Positions 37,802 through 46,452 of a DNA stretch of 64,000 nucleotides are shown here, one piece after another. Source of the stretch: Pseudooctadecabacter jejudonensis (lineage in GTDB: Bacteria; Pseudomonadota; Alphaproteobacteria; Rhodobacterales; Rhodobacteraceae); the NCBI RefSeq assembly GCF_900172275.1, contig NZ_FWFT01000004.1, forward strand, positions 62,001 to 126,000, written 5' to 3'. A model generated the notes under the pieces. The model did no database searches. It was not told the origin of the DNA and saw only the letters and a program-made list of their open reading frames with translations. Position 1 is the stretch's first letter. Each line of letters starts with the position of its first letter. Made by a program: the position numbers and the translations under genes.

Positions 37802-39241
37802 ATGTTTTCGAAGTACAAAAAGACAGCCGCACCCGCAGCCAAACCGGAAAATGCGGACAACGTCACGCAAATGCCTGCCGCAGCCGCAGCTGAGGCGCCG
37901 CGCAAATCCATGATGAAGCCGGCGCCGGTGAAAGCGGCCCCAACCACAGGCGACAAAGAGAAAAAGCGAAAGGAACGTCTGGGCGAAATCAAGCTGGAGT
38001 TGCACAAGTCGCTTCTGGACAACCTGAACCTCGCCGCACTTGAGACTGCAACGGAACAGGATCTGAAAGCAGAGATCAGCGCGATTGCGCAAGAATCCTT
38101 GGATGAGATGGGCGTCGTCCTAAACCGTGAGGAACGCCAAACCCTCAACCAGGAGCTTTATTTTGAGGTGAAGGGCCTAGGCCCGCTTGAAACACTTCTG
38201 CAGGACGAAAACGTCAACGATATTTTGGTGAACGGCCCACAGCAGATCTTTGTGGAACGCGCCGGTAAGCTGGAATTGACCGATGTGACGTTCAAAGACG
38301 AACGCCACCTGCTGCGGATCATCGACAAGATCGTGTCCGCCGTGGGCCGCCGTGTCGATGAATCCAACCCTTACGTTGACGCCCGCTTGGCCGATGGCTC
38401 ACGTTTCAACGCCATGGTTCCGCCCGTGGCCGTTGACGGATCCCTTGTCTCCATTCGTAAGTTCAAAAAGGACAAGCTGGGGATTGATGATCTGGTGAAA
38501 TTTGGTGCGTTCACCGAGGAAATGGCCGCCTATCTACAGGCCGCTGTCTCCACCCGTCTGAATGTCATTGTGTCCGGTGGTACGGGTTCGGGTAAAACGA
38601 CCACGCTGAACGCACTGTCGTCGTTTATCGACAACTCCGAACGCATCCTGACGATTGAGGATACGGCAGAACTTCAGCTGCAACAGACCCACGTAGGCCG
38701 GATGGAAAGCCGCCCGCCCAACGTCGAAGGTAAGGGCGAAGTCAGCCCGCGTGACTGTCTGAAAAACGCGCTGCGGATGCGCCCAGACCGGATCATCGTG
38801 GGGGAAACCCGGGGTGAGGAAGTCATCGACATGTTGCAGGCCATGAACACCGGCCACGACGGGTCCATGACGACGATCCACGCCAACTCCGCCCGTGATG
38901 GGGTCTCGCGTCTGGAAAACATGATCGCCATGGCGGGGATTGAGATGCCGCTGAAGGCCGTGCGATCCCAGATTTCGTCGGCTGTGAACCTGATTGTGCA
39001 GGCCTCGCGTTTGCAGGATGGCTCGCGTCGGATGACATCGATCACCGAAATCACCGGTATGGAAGGTGACGTGATCTCGATGCAGGAGGTTTTCCGCTAT
39101 CAGCGCGTGGGCCTGACCCCTGACAACAAAATCATCGGCCACTTCACGGCAACCGGCGTGCGGAGCCATTTTTCCGAACGCTTCAAGCTGTGGGGCTACG
39201 ATTTGCCGCCCGCCATCTTTGAACCCGTCGCCGCCCAGTAA
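37802..39241 (+). CDS. cpaF: Tad pilus secretion ATPase CpaF/TadA
   Basis: A 479-aa hexameric motor ATPase for pilus extension. After an Ala/Pro/Lys-rich tail comes the CpaF domain with [20 protein letters not shown], Walker [15 protein letters not shown], Asp box [12 protein letters not shown], Walker [15 protein letters not shown] and the His box [15 protein letters not shown] use the ATG at 37802, which has AAGGTGGG upstream, rather than the GTG nine bases earlier. tadB starts 13 bases after its stop. Confidence 0.96.
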   Translation: MFSKYKKTAAPAAKPENADNVTQMPAAAAAEAPRKSMMKPAPVKAAPTTGDKEKKRKERLGEIKLELHKSLLDNLNLAALETATEQDLKAEISAIAQESLDEMGVVLNREERQTLNQELYFEVKGLGPLETLLQDENVNDILVNGPQQIFVERAGKLELTDVTFKDERHLLRIIDKIVSAVGRRVDESNPYVDARLADGSRFNAMVPPVAVDGSLVSIRKFKKDKLGIDDLVKFGAFTEEMAAYLQAAVSTRLNVIVSGGTGSGKTTTLNALSSFIDNSERILTIEDTAELQLQQTHVGRMESRPPNVEGKGEVSPRDCLKNALRMRPDRIIVGETRGEEVIDMLQAMNTGHDGSMTTIHANSARDGVSRLENMIAMAGIEMPLKAVRSQISSAVNLIVQASRLQDGSRRMTSITEITGMEGDVISMQEVFRYQRVGLTPDNKIIGHFTATGVRSHFSERFKLWGYDLPPAIFEPVAAQ

Positions 39242-39253
39242 GGACCAAACAAA

Positions 39254-40222
39254 ATGACCCTTTCGGCAGAACCCATCATTTATGGTCTGATCTTTGTGGC
39301 CTGTATCGTGCTGGTCAATGGCATCTATTTGGTCGCCTTTGGCAAATCGATCAATTTCAACAACAAGGTGAACCGTCGCCTTGAGATGTTGGAAAAGGGC
39401 GGCAACCGTGAACAGGTGCTGGAACAACTCCGCAAGGAGATGACCCAGCACATGAAATCGCAAAGCATCCCGCTGTATTCCCTGCTGGCGCAACGGGCGC
39501 AAAAGGCCAATATCGCCTTCTCACCCGCGCAATTGATGATGATCATGGGCGTCCTGACGGGCGTTGCTTTCGTGATGTTGACGGTCGGCACCGCAACCTC
39601 TGTCCCGATCCGTGCAGGCGTCGCGGTCGTGATGGGCGTGGGCGGCGTTTTCTTCTGGGTCAACAGCAAGGCCAAGAAACGCACCGCAATGATCGAAGAA
39701 CAGCTGCCCGATGCAGTGGAACTGATGGTGCGGTCCTTGCGTGTCGGCCACCCGTTCTCCTCCGCTGTGGCGATTGTCGCCAAAGAGGTGCCGGACCCGC
39801 TGGGCACCGAAATGGGCGTCATCTCGGATGAGGCCGCCTATGGCCGCGACATGGGCGAAACCCTCAAACACATGGCGGAACGGATGGACATGCAAGACAT
39901 GCGGTTCCTGGCCGTGGCCGTGACCATTCAGCAGACCGCCGGTGGTAACCTTGCAGAAATCCTCGATGGTCTGTCCAAGGTGATCCGCGCGCGGTTCAAA
40001 CTCTTCCGCCGCGTCAAGGCCATCACGGCTGAGGCAAAATGGTCGGGCATGTTCCTGTCCGTCTTCCCGCTGGGCGCGCTGGTGATGATCAACCTCATCC
40101 AGCCCAATTACTATGACGACGTGAAAGAAACCGCAGCCTTCATTCCGGCCTGTCTGGTCGTTGCAGGCTTTCTTGTGGCGAACGTGATCGTCATGCGCCG
40201 TCTTGTGAACATTAAGGTGTAA
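39254..40222 (+). CDS. tadB: Tad pilus inner-membrane platform protein TadB
   Basis: A 322-aa type II secretion system F-domain protein. Helices are visible near residues 7-27, 95-135 and at the C-terminus. The T2SSF domain includes DAVELMVRSLRVGHPFSSAV and FLAVAVTIQQTAGGNLAEIL. With TadC it forms the platform that CpaF rotates. RBS AGGA precedes the ATG, and tadC begins 6 bases after the stop. Confidence 0.95.
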   Translation: MTLSAEPIIYGLIFVACIVLVNGIYLVAFGKSINFNNKVNRRLEMLEKGGNREQVLEQLRKEMTQHMKSQSIPLYSLLAQRAQKANIAFSPAQLMMIMGVLTGVAFVMLTVGTATSVPIRAGVAVVMGVGGVFFWVNSKAKKRTAMIEEQLPDAVELMVRSLRVGHPFSSAVAIVAKEVPDPLGTEMGVISDEAAYGRDMGETLKHMAERMDMQDMRFLAVAVTIQQTAGGNLAEILDGLSKVIRARFKLFRRVKAITAEAKWSGMFLSVFPLGALVMINLIQPNYYDDVKETAAFIPACLVVAGFLVANVIVMRRLVNIKV

Positions 40223-40227
40223 CGCTC

Positions 40228-41208
40228 ATGGCTTTTCTCGATACCATAAACCAAAAGCTGATTGATCTGCTGGGCCCTTTTGGCCCGTTGATCGCCGTGG
40301 GCATGTTGGGCGTTTTGCTGATCCTGCTGGTTCTGCCGGTGATGCTGCAAAAACGCGAAGATCCACTGGATAAGCTTAAGGCGTCCAGCCATGCGGGCCT
40401 TGGATCCGATCACCCCGAACGTCTGCGGGCCTCCCAAGGGACGGACAAGCTGGACAAATATTCCAGCTTTCTGGAACCGCAGGATGTGGAAGAATACACC
40501 GCGATTCGGCTTAAACTGATTCAGGCGGGCTATCGGACGAAATCCGCGGTGAAGATGTACCACTTTGCCCAGTTTTCCTTGGGGATCGTGCTGCTGCTGT
40601 TGGGCGTGGCCTATGCCGTCTACGCCTCCCAAACGGGGGAGCCTTCGACCAAAGCGACAGTGATGTCGATCCTTGGGCCTGGCCTCGCTGGATATTACCT
40701 GCCGCGCTATTGGGTCAACAAACGCCTTGGCGAACGGCAGGAAGAGATGATCAACGGTTTTCCTGACAGCTTGGACATGATGCTGGTCTGTGTTGAGGCC
40801 GGCCAATCCCTCGACCAGTCCATCATCCGGGTCGCCCATGAACTCAAAGCAGGCTTTCCTGCCTTGGCTGAAGAATACGAAATGGTCAGCAACGAAATGA
40901 AGGCCGGTAAGGACAAAACGCAAGTGCTGCGCGATATGTCTGAACGGTGCGGCGTGCCGGACATCGCATCCTTCGTGACCGTGCTGATCCAGTCTCAACA
41001 GTTCGGGACATCCATCGCCGAAGCCTTGCGGGTCTTCTCAGCGGAAATGCGGGACAAGCGGGTGATGCGCGCCGAGGAAAAAGCCAACACCTTGCCGACA
41101 AAAATGACACTCGCCACGATGATGTTGACGGTTCCGCCGCTTCTGATCATCTTGATCGGGCCGTCTGTGTATAACATCTATGAGACGTTACAGGCCGCCA
41201 ACTTCTAG
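40228..41208 (+). CDS. tadC: Tad pilus inner-membrane platform protein TadC
   Basis: A 326-aa T2SSF-domain protein, the second platform subunit. The N-terminal helix (LIAVGMLGVLLILLVLPVML) is followed by the F domain with NGFPDSLDMMLVCVEAGQSL and VTVLIQSQQFGTSIAEALRV, and the final helix LTVPPLLIILIGPSVYNIY. It matches TadC rather than TadB in the DxLD...CVEAG pattern. The tadD start lies 8 bases downstream. Confidence 0.95.
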   Translation: MAFLDTINQKLIDLLGPFGPLIAVGMLGVLLILLVLPVMLQKREDPLDKLKASSHAGLGSDHPERLRASQGTDKLDKYSSFLEPQDVEEYTAIRLKLIQAGYRTKSAVKMYHFAQFSLGIVLLLLGVAYAVYASQTGEPSTKATVMSILGPGLAGYYLPRYWVNKRLGERQEEMINGFPDSLDMMLVCVEAGQSLDQSIIRVAHELKAGFPALAEEYEMVSNEMKAGKDKTQVLRDMSERCGVPDIASFVTVLIQSQQFGTSIAEALRVFSAEMRDKRVMRAEEKANTLPTKMTLATMMLTVPPLLIILIGPSVYNIYETLQAANF

Positions 41209-41215
41209 GCATTGC

Positions 41216-41773
41216 ATGAACAGACTTGTGGGATTTTTGTTGGGGTTCAGCGCCCTCGCCGGATGCGGCGAGGGCGCTTTCGCGCCAAGTGGGGACCGCG
41301 TCTTCGCACCCACCGTGGCGGGCGCCTCAGATATTGACGGGTTGTTGGTCGGGCACCGATTGATGGCCGCAGGCGAATACGATCTGGCCTTGCGGGCGTA
41401 CCTGCGGGCGGCAGGCCAACAAGGGTTGAACGTAGATACGTTGTCCGCGCTGGGGTCCGCCAACCTCAAACTGGGGCGTCTGAACCAAGCCGAAGAGCTG
41501 TTGCGCCGCGCCGTCGATGAAGACCCCGACTTTGCCGCGGCTTGGAACAATCTTGGCGTCATCCTGATGGAACGGGGCAAAACCGCCGAAGCCGCCCAAG
41601 TATTCCGTCGCGCGTTTGCAACGGATAACGGGAATTCGGACGAAATCAGGGACAACCTGCGCTTGGCACTCGCAAAATTGGAAAATCCCGCTAATACTGT
41701 GAGCCAAGAGAACGAACCGTTCCAATTGGTGCGGCGCGGCACGGGTGATTTTGTGCTGCTGTCGACACTGTAA
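41216..41773 (+). CDS. tadD: Tad locus TPR lipoprotein TadD
   Basis: A 185-aa lipoprotein with signal LVGFLLGFSALAGC (acylated Cys17) and two or three tetratricopeptide repeats, the clearest being LGSANLKLGRLNQAEELLRR and AWNNLGVILMERGKTAEAAQ. TadD-type lipoproteins act as pilotins for the secretin in other Tad systems. The ATG at 41216 is needed for a lipoprotein signal; an upstream start would overlap tadC. Confidence 0.9.
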   Translation: MNRLVGFLLGFSALAGCGEGAFAPSGDRVFAPTVAGASDIDGLLVGHRLMAAGEYDLALRAYLRAAGQQGLNVDTLSALGSANLKLGRLNQAEELLRRAVDEDPDFAAAWNNLGVILMERGKTAEAAQVFRRAFATDNGNSDEIRDNLRLALAKLENPANTVSQENEPFQLVRRGTGDFVLLSTL

Positions 41774-41800
41774 GAGGCAGAGCAGTAAAGGACGCACAAA

Positions 41801-42658
41801 ATGCGCCACCCTATTCTTCTTTCCGCAGCCCTTTTGGGCGCTGTCACGCTGTCCGCATGCAGCCAATCGGGCGACGCTCAGGTCGAACGCGCGCTGCAAG
41901 ACGTGAACGTGGTGGATGAAACCAACCTCAACGACGTGATGCTGACGGTCGCTGACCCGAATGAGGCTGTGAATTATTTCCTGCGCGCATCGACAAACGA
42001 CCCGGGCCGCATTGATTTGATGCGCGGTCTGGCCAAATCACTGATCCGTGCCCGCCGCGCAGGTGAGGCCGCGACCGCATGGCAGGCTGTTGTGGACCAC
42101 CCCGAGGCCACCGCCGACGATCAGGTTGATCTGGCCGATGCCCTGATCCGCACGAACGATTGGGACGCCGCCGAGACGGCCCTTGATGCAATCCCCCCCA
42201 CCCATGAGACGTTTAAACGTTACCGGCTTGAGGCGATGGTCGCTGACAGCAACGAAGAATGGTCCAACGCCGACAGCTTTTATGAAACGGCCGTGGGTCT
42301 CACGACCTCACCCGCAGGTGTGTTGAACAACTGGGGCTTTTCCAAACTGACCCGCGGTGATTATTCCGCCGCCGAACGTTTGTTTACGGATGCCCTGCGC
42401 AATGACCGCGACCTGTTCACCGCAAAGAACAACCTTGTTCTGGCCCGCGGCGCACAGCGCAATTACGACCTGCCCGTCATCCCGATGACCCAGATCGAAC
42501 GTGCCCAACTGTTGCACACGCTGGCCCTGACGGCGATCAAACAGAACGATCTGACCATCGGGCGCGGCCTTCTGCGCGAAGCCATCGACACCCATCCCCA
42601 GCACTTTGAGGCTGCGGTGCGGTCCCTGCGCGCCCTTGAAGACAACGTGACGAACTAG
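41801..42658 (+). CDS. second TPR lipoprotein of the Tad locus
   Basis: A 285-aa lipoprotein (lipobox ending LSAC, Cys20) with several tetratricopeptide repeats between about 45 and 265, including NWGFSKLTRGDYSAAERLFT and LHTLALTAIKQNDLTIGRGL. Its place after tadD and before cpaA suggests a periplasmic scaffold or second pilotin for the pilus. The sequence alone does not show which protein it binds. Confidence 0.88.
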   Translation: MRHPILLSAALLGAVTLSACSQSGDAQVERALQDVNVVDETNLNDVMLTVADPNEAVNYFLRASTNDPGRIDLMRGLAKSLIRARRAGEAATAWQAVVDHPEATADDQVDLADALIRTNDWDAAETALDAIPPTHETFKRYRLEAMVADSNEEWSNADSFYETAVGLTTSPAGVLNNWGFSKLTRGDYSAAERLFTDALRNDRDLFTAKNNLVLARGAQRNYDLPVIPMTQIERAQLLHTLALTAIKQNDLTIGRGLLREAIDTHPQHFEAAVRSLRALEDNVTN

Positions 42659-42663
42659 GACGC

Positions 42664-43170
42664 ATGTTTCAGCTTCCGCCCGTTGACGTCACGGTTGCGC
42701 AATCCATTGCGTTTCTGATCTTTGTGGCGCCCTTGTGCATCTATGTCGCCTGGAACGATCTGCGCGCCATGAAAATCCCCACATGGTCGACGGATGCGCT
42801 GGCCATCATTTTCGTCGTGGTCGGGATCTTTGTGATGCCTTTTTCGGATTATTTGTGGCGCTATGCCCATTTCTTTGTTGTTCTTTTGTTGGCCATCATC
42901 GCGAATATGATCGGAATGATGGGGGCCGGAGATAGCAAATTTCTGGCCTCAGCAGCCCCTTTTGTGGCCCTTGGTGACGTCACACTTGTCCTTTATCTAC
43001 TTGGCGCGGGCATGGTCGCGGGCTTGGTGGTTCACCGCATCGCCAAGGCGATCCCCCCCATTCGCAACTTGGTCCCCCATTGGGAAAGCTGGGGCGAAAA
43101 GCGGCGGTTTCCGATGGGATTTCCCATGGCCGCCGTCCTGATCGTCTATCTGGCGCGCCCGCTGTTCTGA
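42664..43170 (+). CDS. cpaA: prepilin peptidase CpaA/TadV
   Basis: A 168-aa type IV prepilin peptidase (A24 family) with about five helices. The two catalytic aspartates are Asp in YVAWNDLRAMKIPTW and the GAGDSKFLA motif (GxGD). It cleaves the Flp leaders after Gly. The gene starts 5 bases after the TPR lipoprotein stop and ends the plus-strand pilus run. The pseudopilin genes tadE/F/G that often follow are absent. Confidence 0.93.
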   Translation: MFQLPPVDVTVAQSIAFLIFVAPLCIYVAWNDLRAMKIPTWSTDALAIIFVVVGIFVMPFSDYLWRYAHFFVVLLLAIIANMIGMMGAGDSKFLASAAPFVALGDVTLVLYLLGAGMVAGLVVHRIAKAIPPIRNLVPHWESWGEKRRFPMGFPMAAVLIVYLARPLF

Positions 43171-43174
43171 TCGC

Positions 43175-44815
43175 CTAGAGGTCAGTTTTTTCGTAGACCA
43201 CATAGAGTTCGGTGCGCAAAACCTCCCGCACGGTGATCTTGTCCGCCTCAACCAACCCGTTGAGGATCTCGGCAATTTCACCCTGAACATCCTGTGCCAC
43301 AGGGCACAGCGGCACCAGGATCAGTTCCGCATCCTTGAGCCCAGGTGCGCCGCCGTAATACCACGGGGCACCGCCCGCCATTGGCGCCAGATCACCGAAC
43401 AGCCAATAGGACGAGAAGATATCTGCTGCGAACATGGATCGCGGCCCGCCTGGCCCTTGCGACAGCCCAGCGGCATCAATGTCGGACGCGATCACATCCA
43501 TGACATGCGGCAGGCCCAGTTCGATGGTGCAGCGCGGGATGATCTCTCCGAAAATTTCAACCGGATCTTCACGGTCCTCAAAGGCTGTCAGCCCCTCAAC
43601 CGCGCCGTCCATCGCGATACGGCCATCGACCCGGTTCACCCGCAAATTGGCAGCATAAAGGTCACTGTGAACGCCGCCGCGCGGCAGGATCGGCACGTAG
43701 TCAGACGTGTCGGTCGCCGCATGACGAAACGGACTATAGGCGAGGTTAAAGAACGACGGCGCGGTCAGCGCAAAGCTGACGCAGGCCATCGTTAAAATGC
43801 CATCGCGGGCATTGATGCCGAAGCGGTTGATCGTATCCGCTGCCTGCCCCCGAAGCGCCAGCAACACCACCGTGACCAGCAACAACCACTGGGGATCATT
43901 GCCAAAATTCTGATACGTCACGTAGAAAAATCCAGGGATCAACAGCAGCAAGACAAGCCCGCCCACGGCCACCCCAGCCTGACGCAAGAAAATCACGCTT
44001 AGAAACACGGCCAAGGATCCGCCCAGATAGGCCGGTGCGCCCATGATGGCCGCCAAGGGCTCCCCCGGGGCGGCGCGCACATCTGATCCGGCCACCGCCA
44101 ACAAATCGCCCGCATAGGCCACCCAATATCCCACGCCTTCCATCACGGTGATCACGGCCACCACGGCCAAACCGGTGATCGCGGCCACAAAGATCGCGCG
44201 GGTCTGCTTGGTCAGGATCATGGCCACCAAAATCGGCACCGCGAAAGACACGAAATAGGTCATCTTGATCATCGCCATGATGCAGATCATCGCGCCCATG
44301 ATCACCCCGTCCAAGGTGCCCGAGGGCCGCTGCGAAGGGACCACCGCCATCACGACAGCGACAAACGCTGCCGCCCACGCCAGACGGTTGTAATGCATCG
44401 AAATCGAGACGGACCGTTGCGCCTCTCCATGGACCAGCGCCAGCAGCAACACCATGATAATAAGGCCAAAAAGCGCGCCCACCCCGGGGGACAGCCGTGT
44501 CCGCGCCACCCAGATGACAACCGGCAAAAAGATAACCGCTGCGGCAATCTGCGCCCAAATGATCGCCATTCCAATGCCCAAGCCCGCCTTGACCAGCACA
44601 GCAATGGGCCAAAACGCCAATGCCCCGATGGGGGTCATAAAATCCAGATGCGGCGTCTGACCCTCGGCCATGCGGAACACAATCTGCATCAGATGCAACG
44701 TGTCGCCTTCGTGTTTCCCGATGAAAAGACCGCCCTGCAGGGCCGAGACCCCACCGAGCAAAACGATCAAAATTGCGCAAAATACGGTCAAAACCGCTGT
44801 GTTCTGGTGTGTCAT
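43175..44815 (-). CDS. polytopic membrane protein, GT-C glycosyltransferase-like
   Basis: A 546-aa protein with about ten to twelve helices in the first 400 residues and a soluble C-terminal domain of about 150 residues. The first loop reads KHEGDTLHLMQIVFRMAEGQ and continues TPHLDFMTPIGALAFWP. This layout, with acidic residues after helix 1 and a 'G-x-x-P-h-x-D-F' stretch, is like GT-C enzymes that use polyprenyl-phosphate sugars, but I recognise no exact family. The ATG at 44815 is preferred to an upstream GTG that would overlap the divergent ATPase gene. It converges on cpaA with a 4-base gap. Confidence 0.7.
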   Translation of the reverse strand: MTHQNTAVLTVFCAILIVLLGGVSALQGGLFIGKHEGDTLHLMQIVFRMAEGQTPHLDFMTPIGALAFWPIAVLVKAGLGIGMAIIWAQIAAAVIFLPVVIWVARTRLSPGVGALFGLIIMVLLLALVHGEAQRSVSISMHYNRLAWAAAFVAVVMAVVPSQRPSGTLDGVIMGAMICIMAMIKMTYFVSFAVPILVAMILTKQTRAIFVAAITGLAVVAVITVMEGVGYWVAYAGDLLAVAGSDVRAAPGEPLAAIMGAPAYLGGSLAVFLSVIFLRQAGVAVGGLVLLLLIPGFFYVTYQNFGNDPQWLLLVTVVLLALRGQAADTINRFGINARDGILTMACVSFALTAPSFFNLAYSPFRHAATDTSDYVPILPRGGVHSDLYAANLRVNRVDGRIAMDGAVEGLTAFEDREDPVEIFGEIIPRCTIELGLPHVMDVIASDIDAAGLSQGPGGPRSMFAADIFSSYWLFGDLAPMAGGAPWYYGGAPGLKDAELILVPLCPVAQDVQGEIAEILNGLVEADKITVREVLRTELYVVYEKTDL

Positions 44816-44944
44816 GCCTGCCTCTGGAACGGTTTTGTCCCTTTTTTCGACACAATAGTCAGGCACACCGCCTTTGCAAAACCTTTCCCCACGGGCCGCC
44901 GATTTGACGCGCGCATGGGCGAATAGGCCACATAAAACATATGG

Positions 44945-46267
44945 ATGAGCAGCCCGATGAACATGCACACCACGGACTCAATGGCGCCCCCCGCGCCCAA
45001 AACACTGGAAACAATGGCACTTTCGCCAGTGATGATGCGCGACATTCTGATCAAGACGATGTTTCGCACCAATCTGGAAACCGCCCGTGATCTGGCAAAG
45101 GTGGTGTGCCTGCCGGTCGTCATCACCCAACAACTGATTGATATCGCCCGCGATCAACGTCTGTGTGAAGCGACAGGGACATTGAACGCCAATTCGGGCA
45201 ACGAAATGGGCTATCAGCTGACCGATGCGGGCAAGCAGCGCGCCCTTGATGCGTTGGCGCAATCTGAATATTTCGGCGCGATGCCTGTCCCGCTTGAGGT
45301 GTACCGCGAACAGGTCAAACGCCAGTCCATCCGCAACATCCACGTTACCCGCGACCAGTTGACCAACGCCATGGGGCACCTGATTTTGCCCCCGACCCTG
45401 CTGGACCAGCTTGGGCCTGCGGTGGGTGCGGGCCGGTCGATCCTGATGTATGGCCCCCCCGGCAACGGTAAATCGTCCATCTCAAACGGGATCCGCGATG
45501 CCTTGGGCGACAAAATCTATATCCCCCGCGCGATTGAATACTCCGGTCAGGTGATCACGGTTTATGATCCGATTGTCCATTCCGCCGCGGAAGAGGACGT
45601 GGACGACCCCAATTCGTTGCGCCGCACCTCTGGCCGGTTCGACACACGCTATGTGAAATGTGAACGGCCCACAGTGATTACGGGGGGTGAATTGACGCTG
45701 GAGATGTTGGATCTGGTCTACAACCCCGTCGCACGGACGTATCAAGCCCCGCTTCAGCTGAAATCATCGGGCGGAATTTTCATTATCGACGACCTTGGCC
45801 GTCAGGCAGAACCGCCACAGGCCATCGTCAACCGCTGGATCGTTCCGCTGGAAGAAAACCGCGATATCCTCGCCCTGCAATCGGGGGAGAAATTCGAGGT
45901 GCCATTTGATACCCTCGTTATCTTCTCGACCAACTTCCATCCAAACGAGATTTTCGACAAAGCGGCCCTGCGCCGGATCTTCTTCAAGATCAAAATCGAC
46001 GGGCCGGATCAGGAAGACTTCCTGAAGATTTTCGCAATGATGGCCCGCAAACGGAAGATGCCATTGGATGAGGCCGCCTTGGTCCATTTGTTGCAGAATA
46101 AGTACCCGACAATCGACAACATCTATGCCAACTATCAGCCGATTTTCCTGATCGACCAGATGATTTCGATTTGTGAATTCGAGGGCATCCCCTATCAAAT
46201 GTCCCCTGATCTGATCGACCGCGCCTGGGCCAATATGTTCGTCAAGGAAGAAGAGATCGTCCACTGA
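44945..46267 (+). CDS. AAA/MoxR-like ATPase beside the Tad locus
   Basis: A 440-aa cytoplasmic ATPase. Walker A is MYGPPGNGKSS (170-177 core), Walker B IFIIDDLGRQ (Asp282-Asp283), and the sensor stretch LVIFSTNFHP precedes ALRRIFFKIKI. The N-terminal 150 residues are a separate domain with no motif I know. It resembles predicted ATPases with chaperone-like roles (MoxR relatives). Divergent from the GT-C-like gene by 129 bases and next to a Tad locus; a regulatory role in pilus function is possible but unproven. An in-frame ATG four codons on is an alternative start. Confidence 0.85.
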   Translation: MSSPMNMHTTDSMAPPAPKTLETMALSPVMMRDILIKTMFRTNLETARDLAKVVCLPVVITQQLIDIARDQRLCEATGTLNANSGNEMGYQLTDAGKQRALDALAQSEYFGAMPVPLEVYREQVKRQSIRNIHVTRDQLTNAMGHLILPPTLLDQLGPAVGAGRSILMYGPPGNGKSSISNGIRDALGDKIYIPRAIEYSGQVITVYDPIVHSAAEEDVDDPNSLRRTSGRFDTRYVKCERPTVITGGELTLEMLDLVYNPVARTYQAPLQLKSSGGIFIIDDLGRQAEPPQAIVNRWIVPLEENRDILALQSGEKFEVPFDTLVIFSTNFHPNEIFDKAALRRIFFKIKIDGPDQEDFLKIFAMMARKRKMPLDEAALVHLLQNKYPTIDNIYANYQPIFLIDQMISICEFEGIPYQMSPDLIDRAWANMFVKEEEIVH

Positions 46268-46299
46268 TCGGGGCGATTTAGGCGAGTTGGTTTCGAACG

Positions 46300-46400
46300 G
46301 GCGGGGCCCGTCCGACCGGGGCCGCGCGGAGCGCGGCCCGGCGGGGGGCTCTGCCCCCGGTGCTTCGCACCTCCCCCGGGATATTTTTGAAACAAAGACA
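46300..46400 (+). repeat. GC-rich hairpin cluster ending in 3'-border motif, copy D
   Basis: Three hairpins in a row (GCCGCGC-GGA-GCGCGGC near 46321, GGGGGCT/GCCCCC near 46344 and GGTGC-TTC-GCACC near 46360) are followed by TATTTTTGAAACAAAGA (46382-46398). The unit follows the ATPase stop and looks like a repeated intergenic terminator element. Confidence 0.6.
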
Positions 46401-46452
46401 GGGGCAAGTTCCCCCACGCGGTGCTTGACTGTTGGGCAGGTGCGCGCACCTT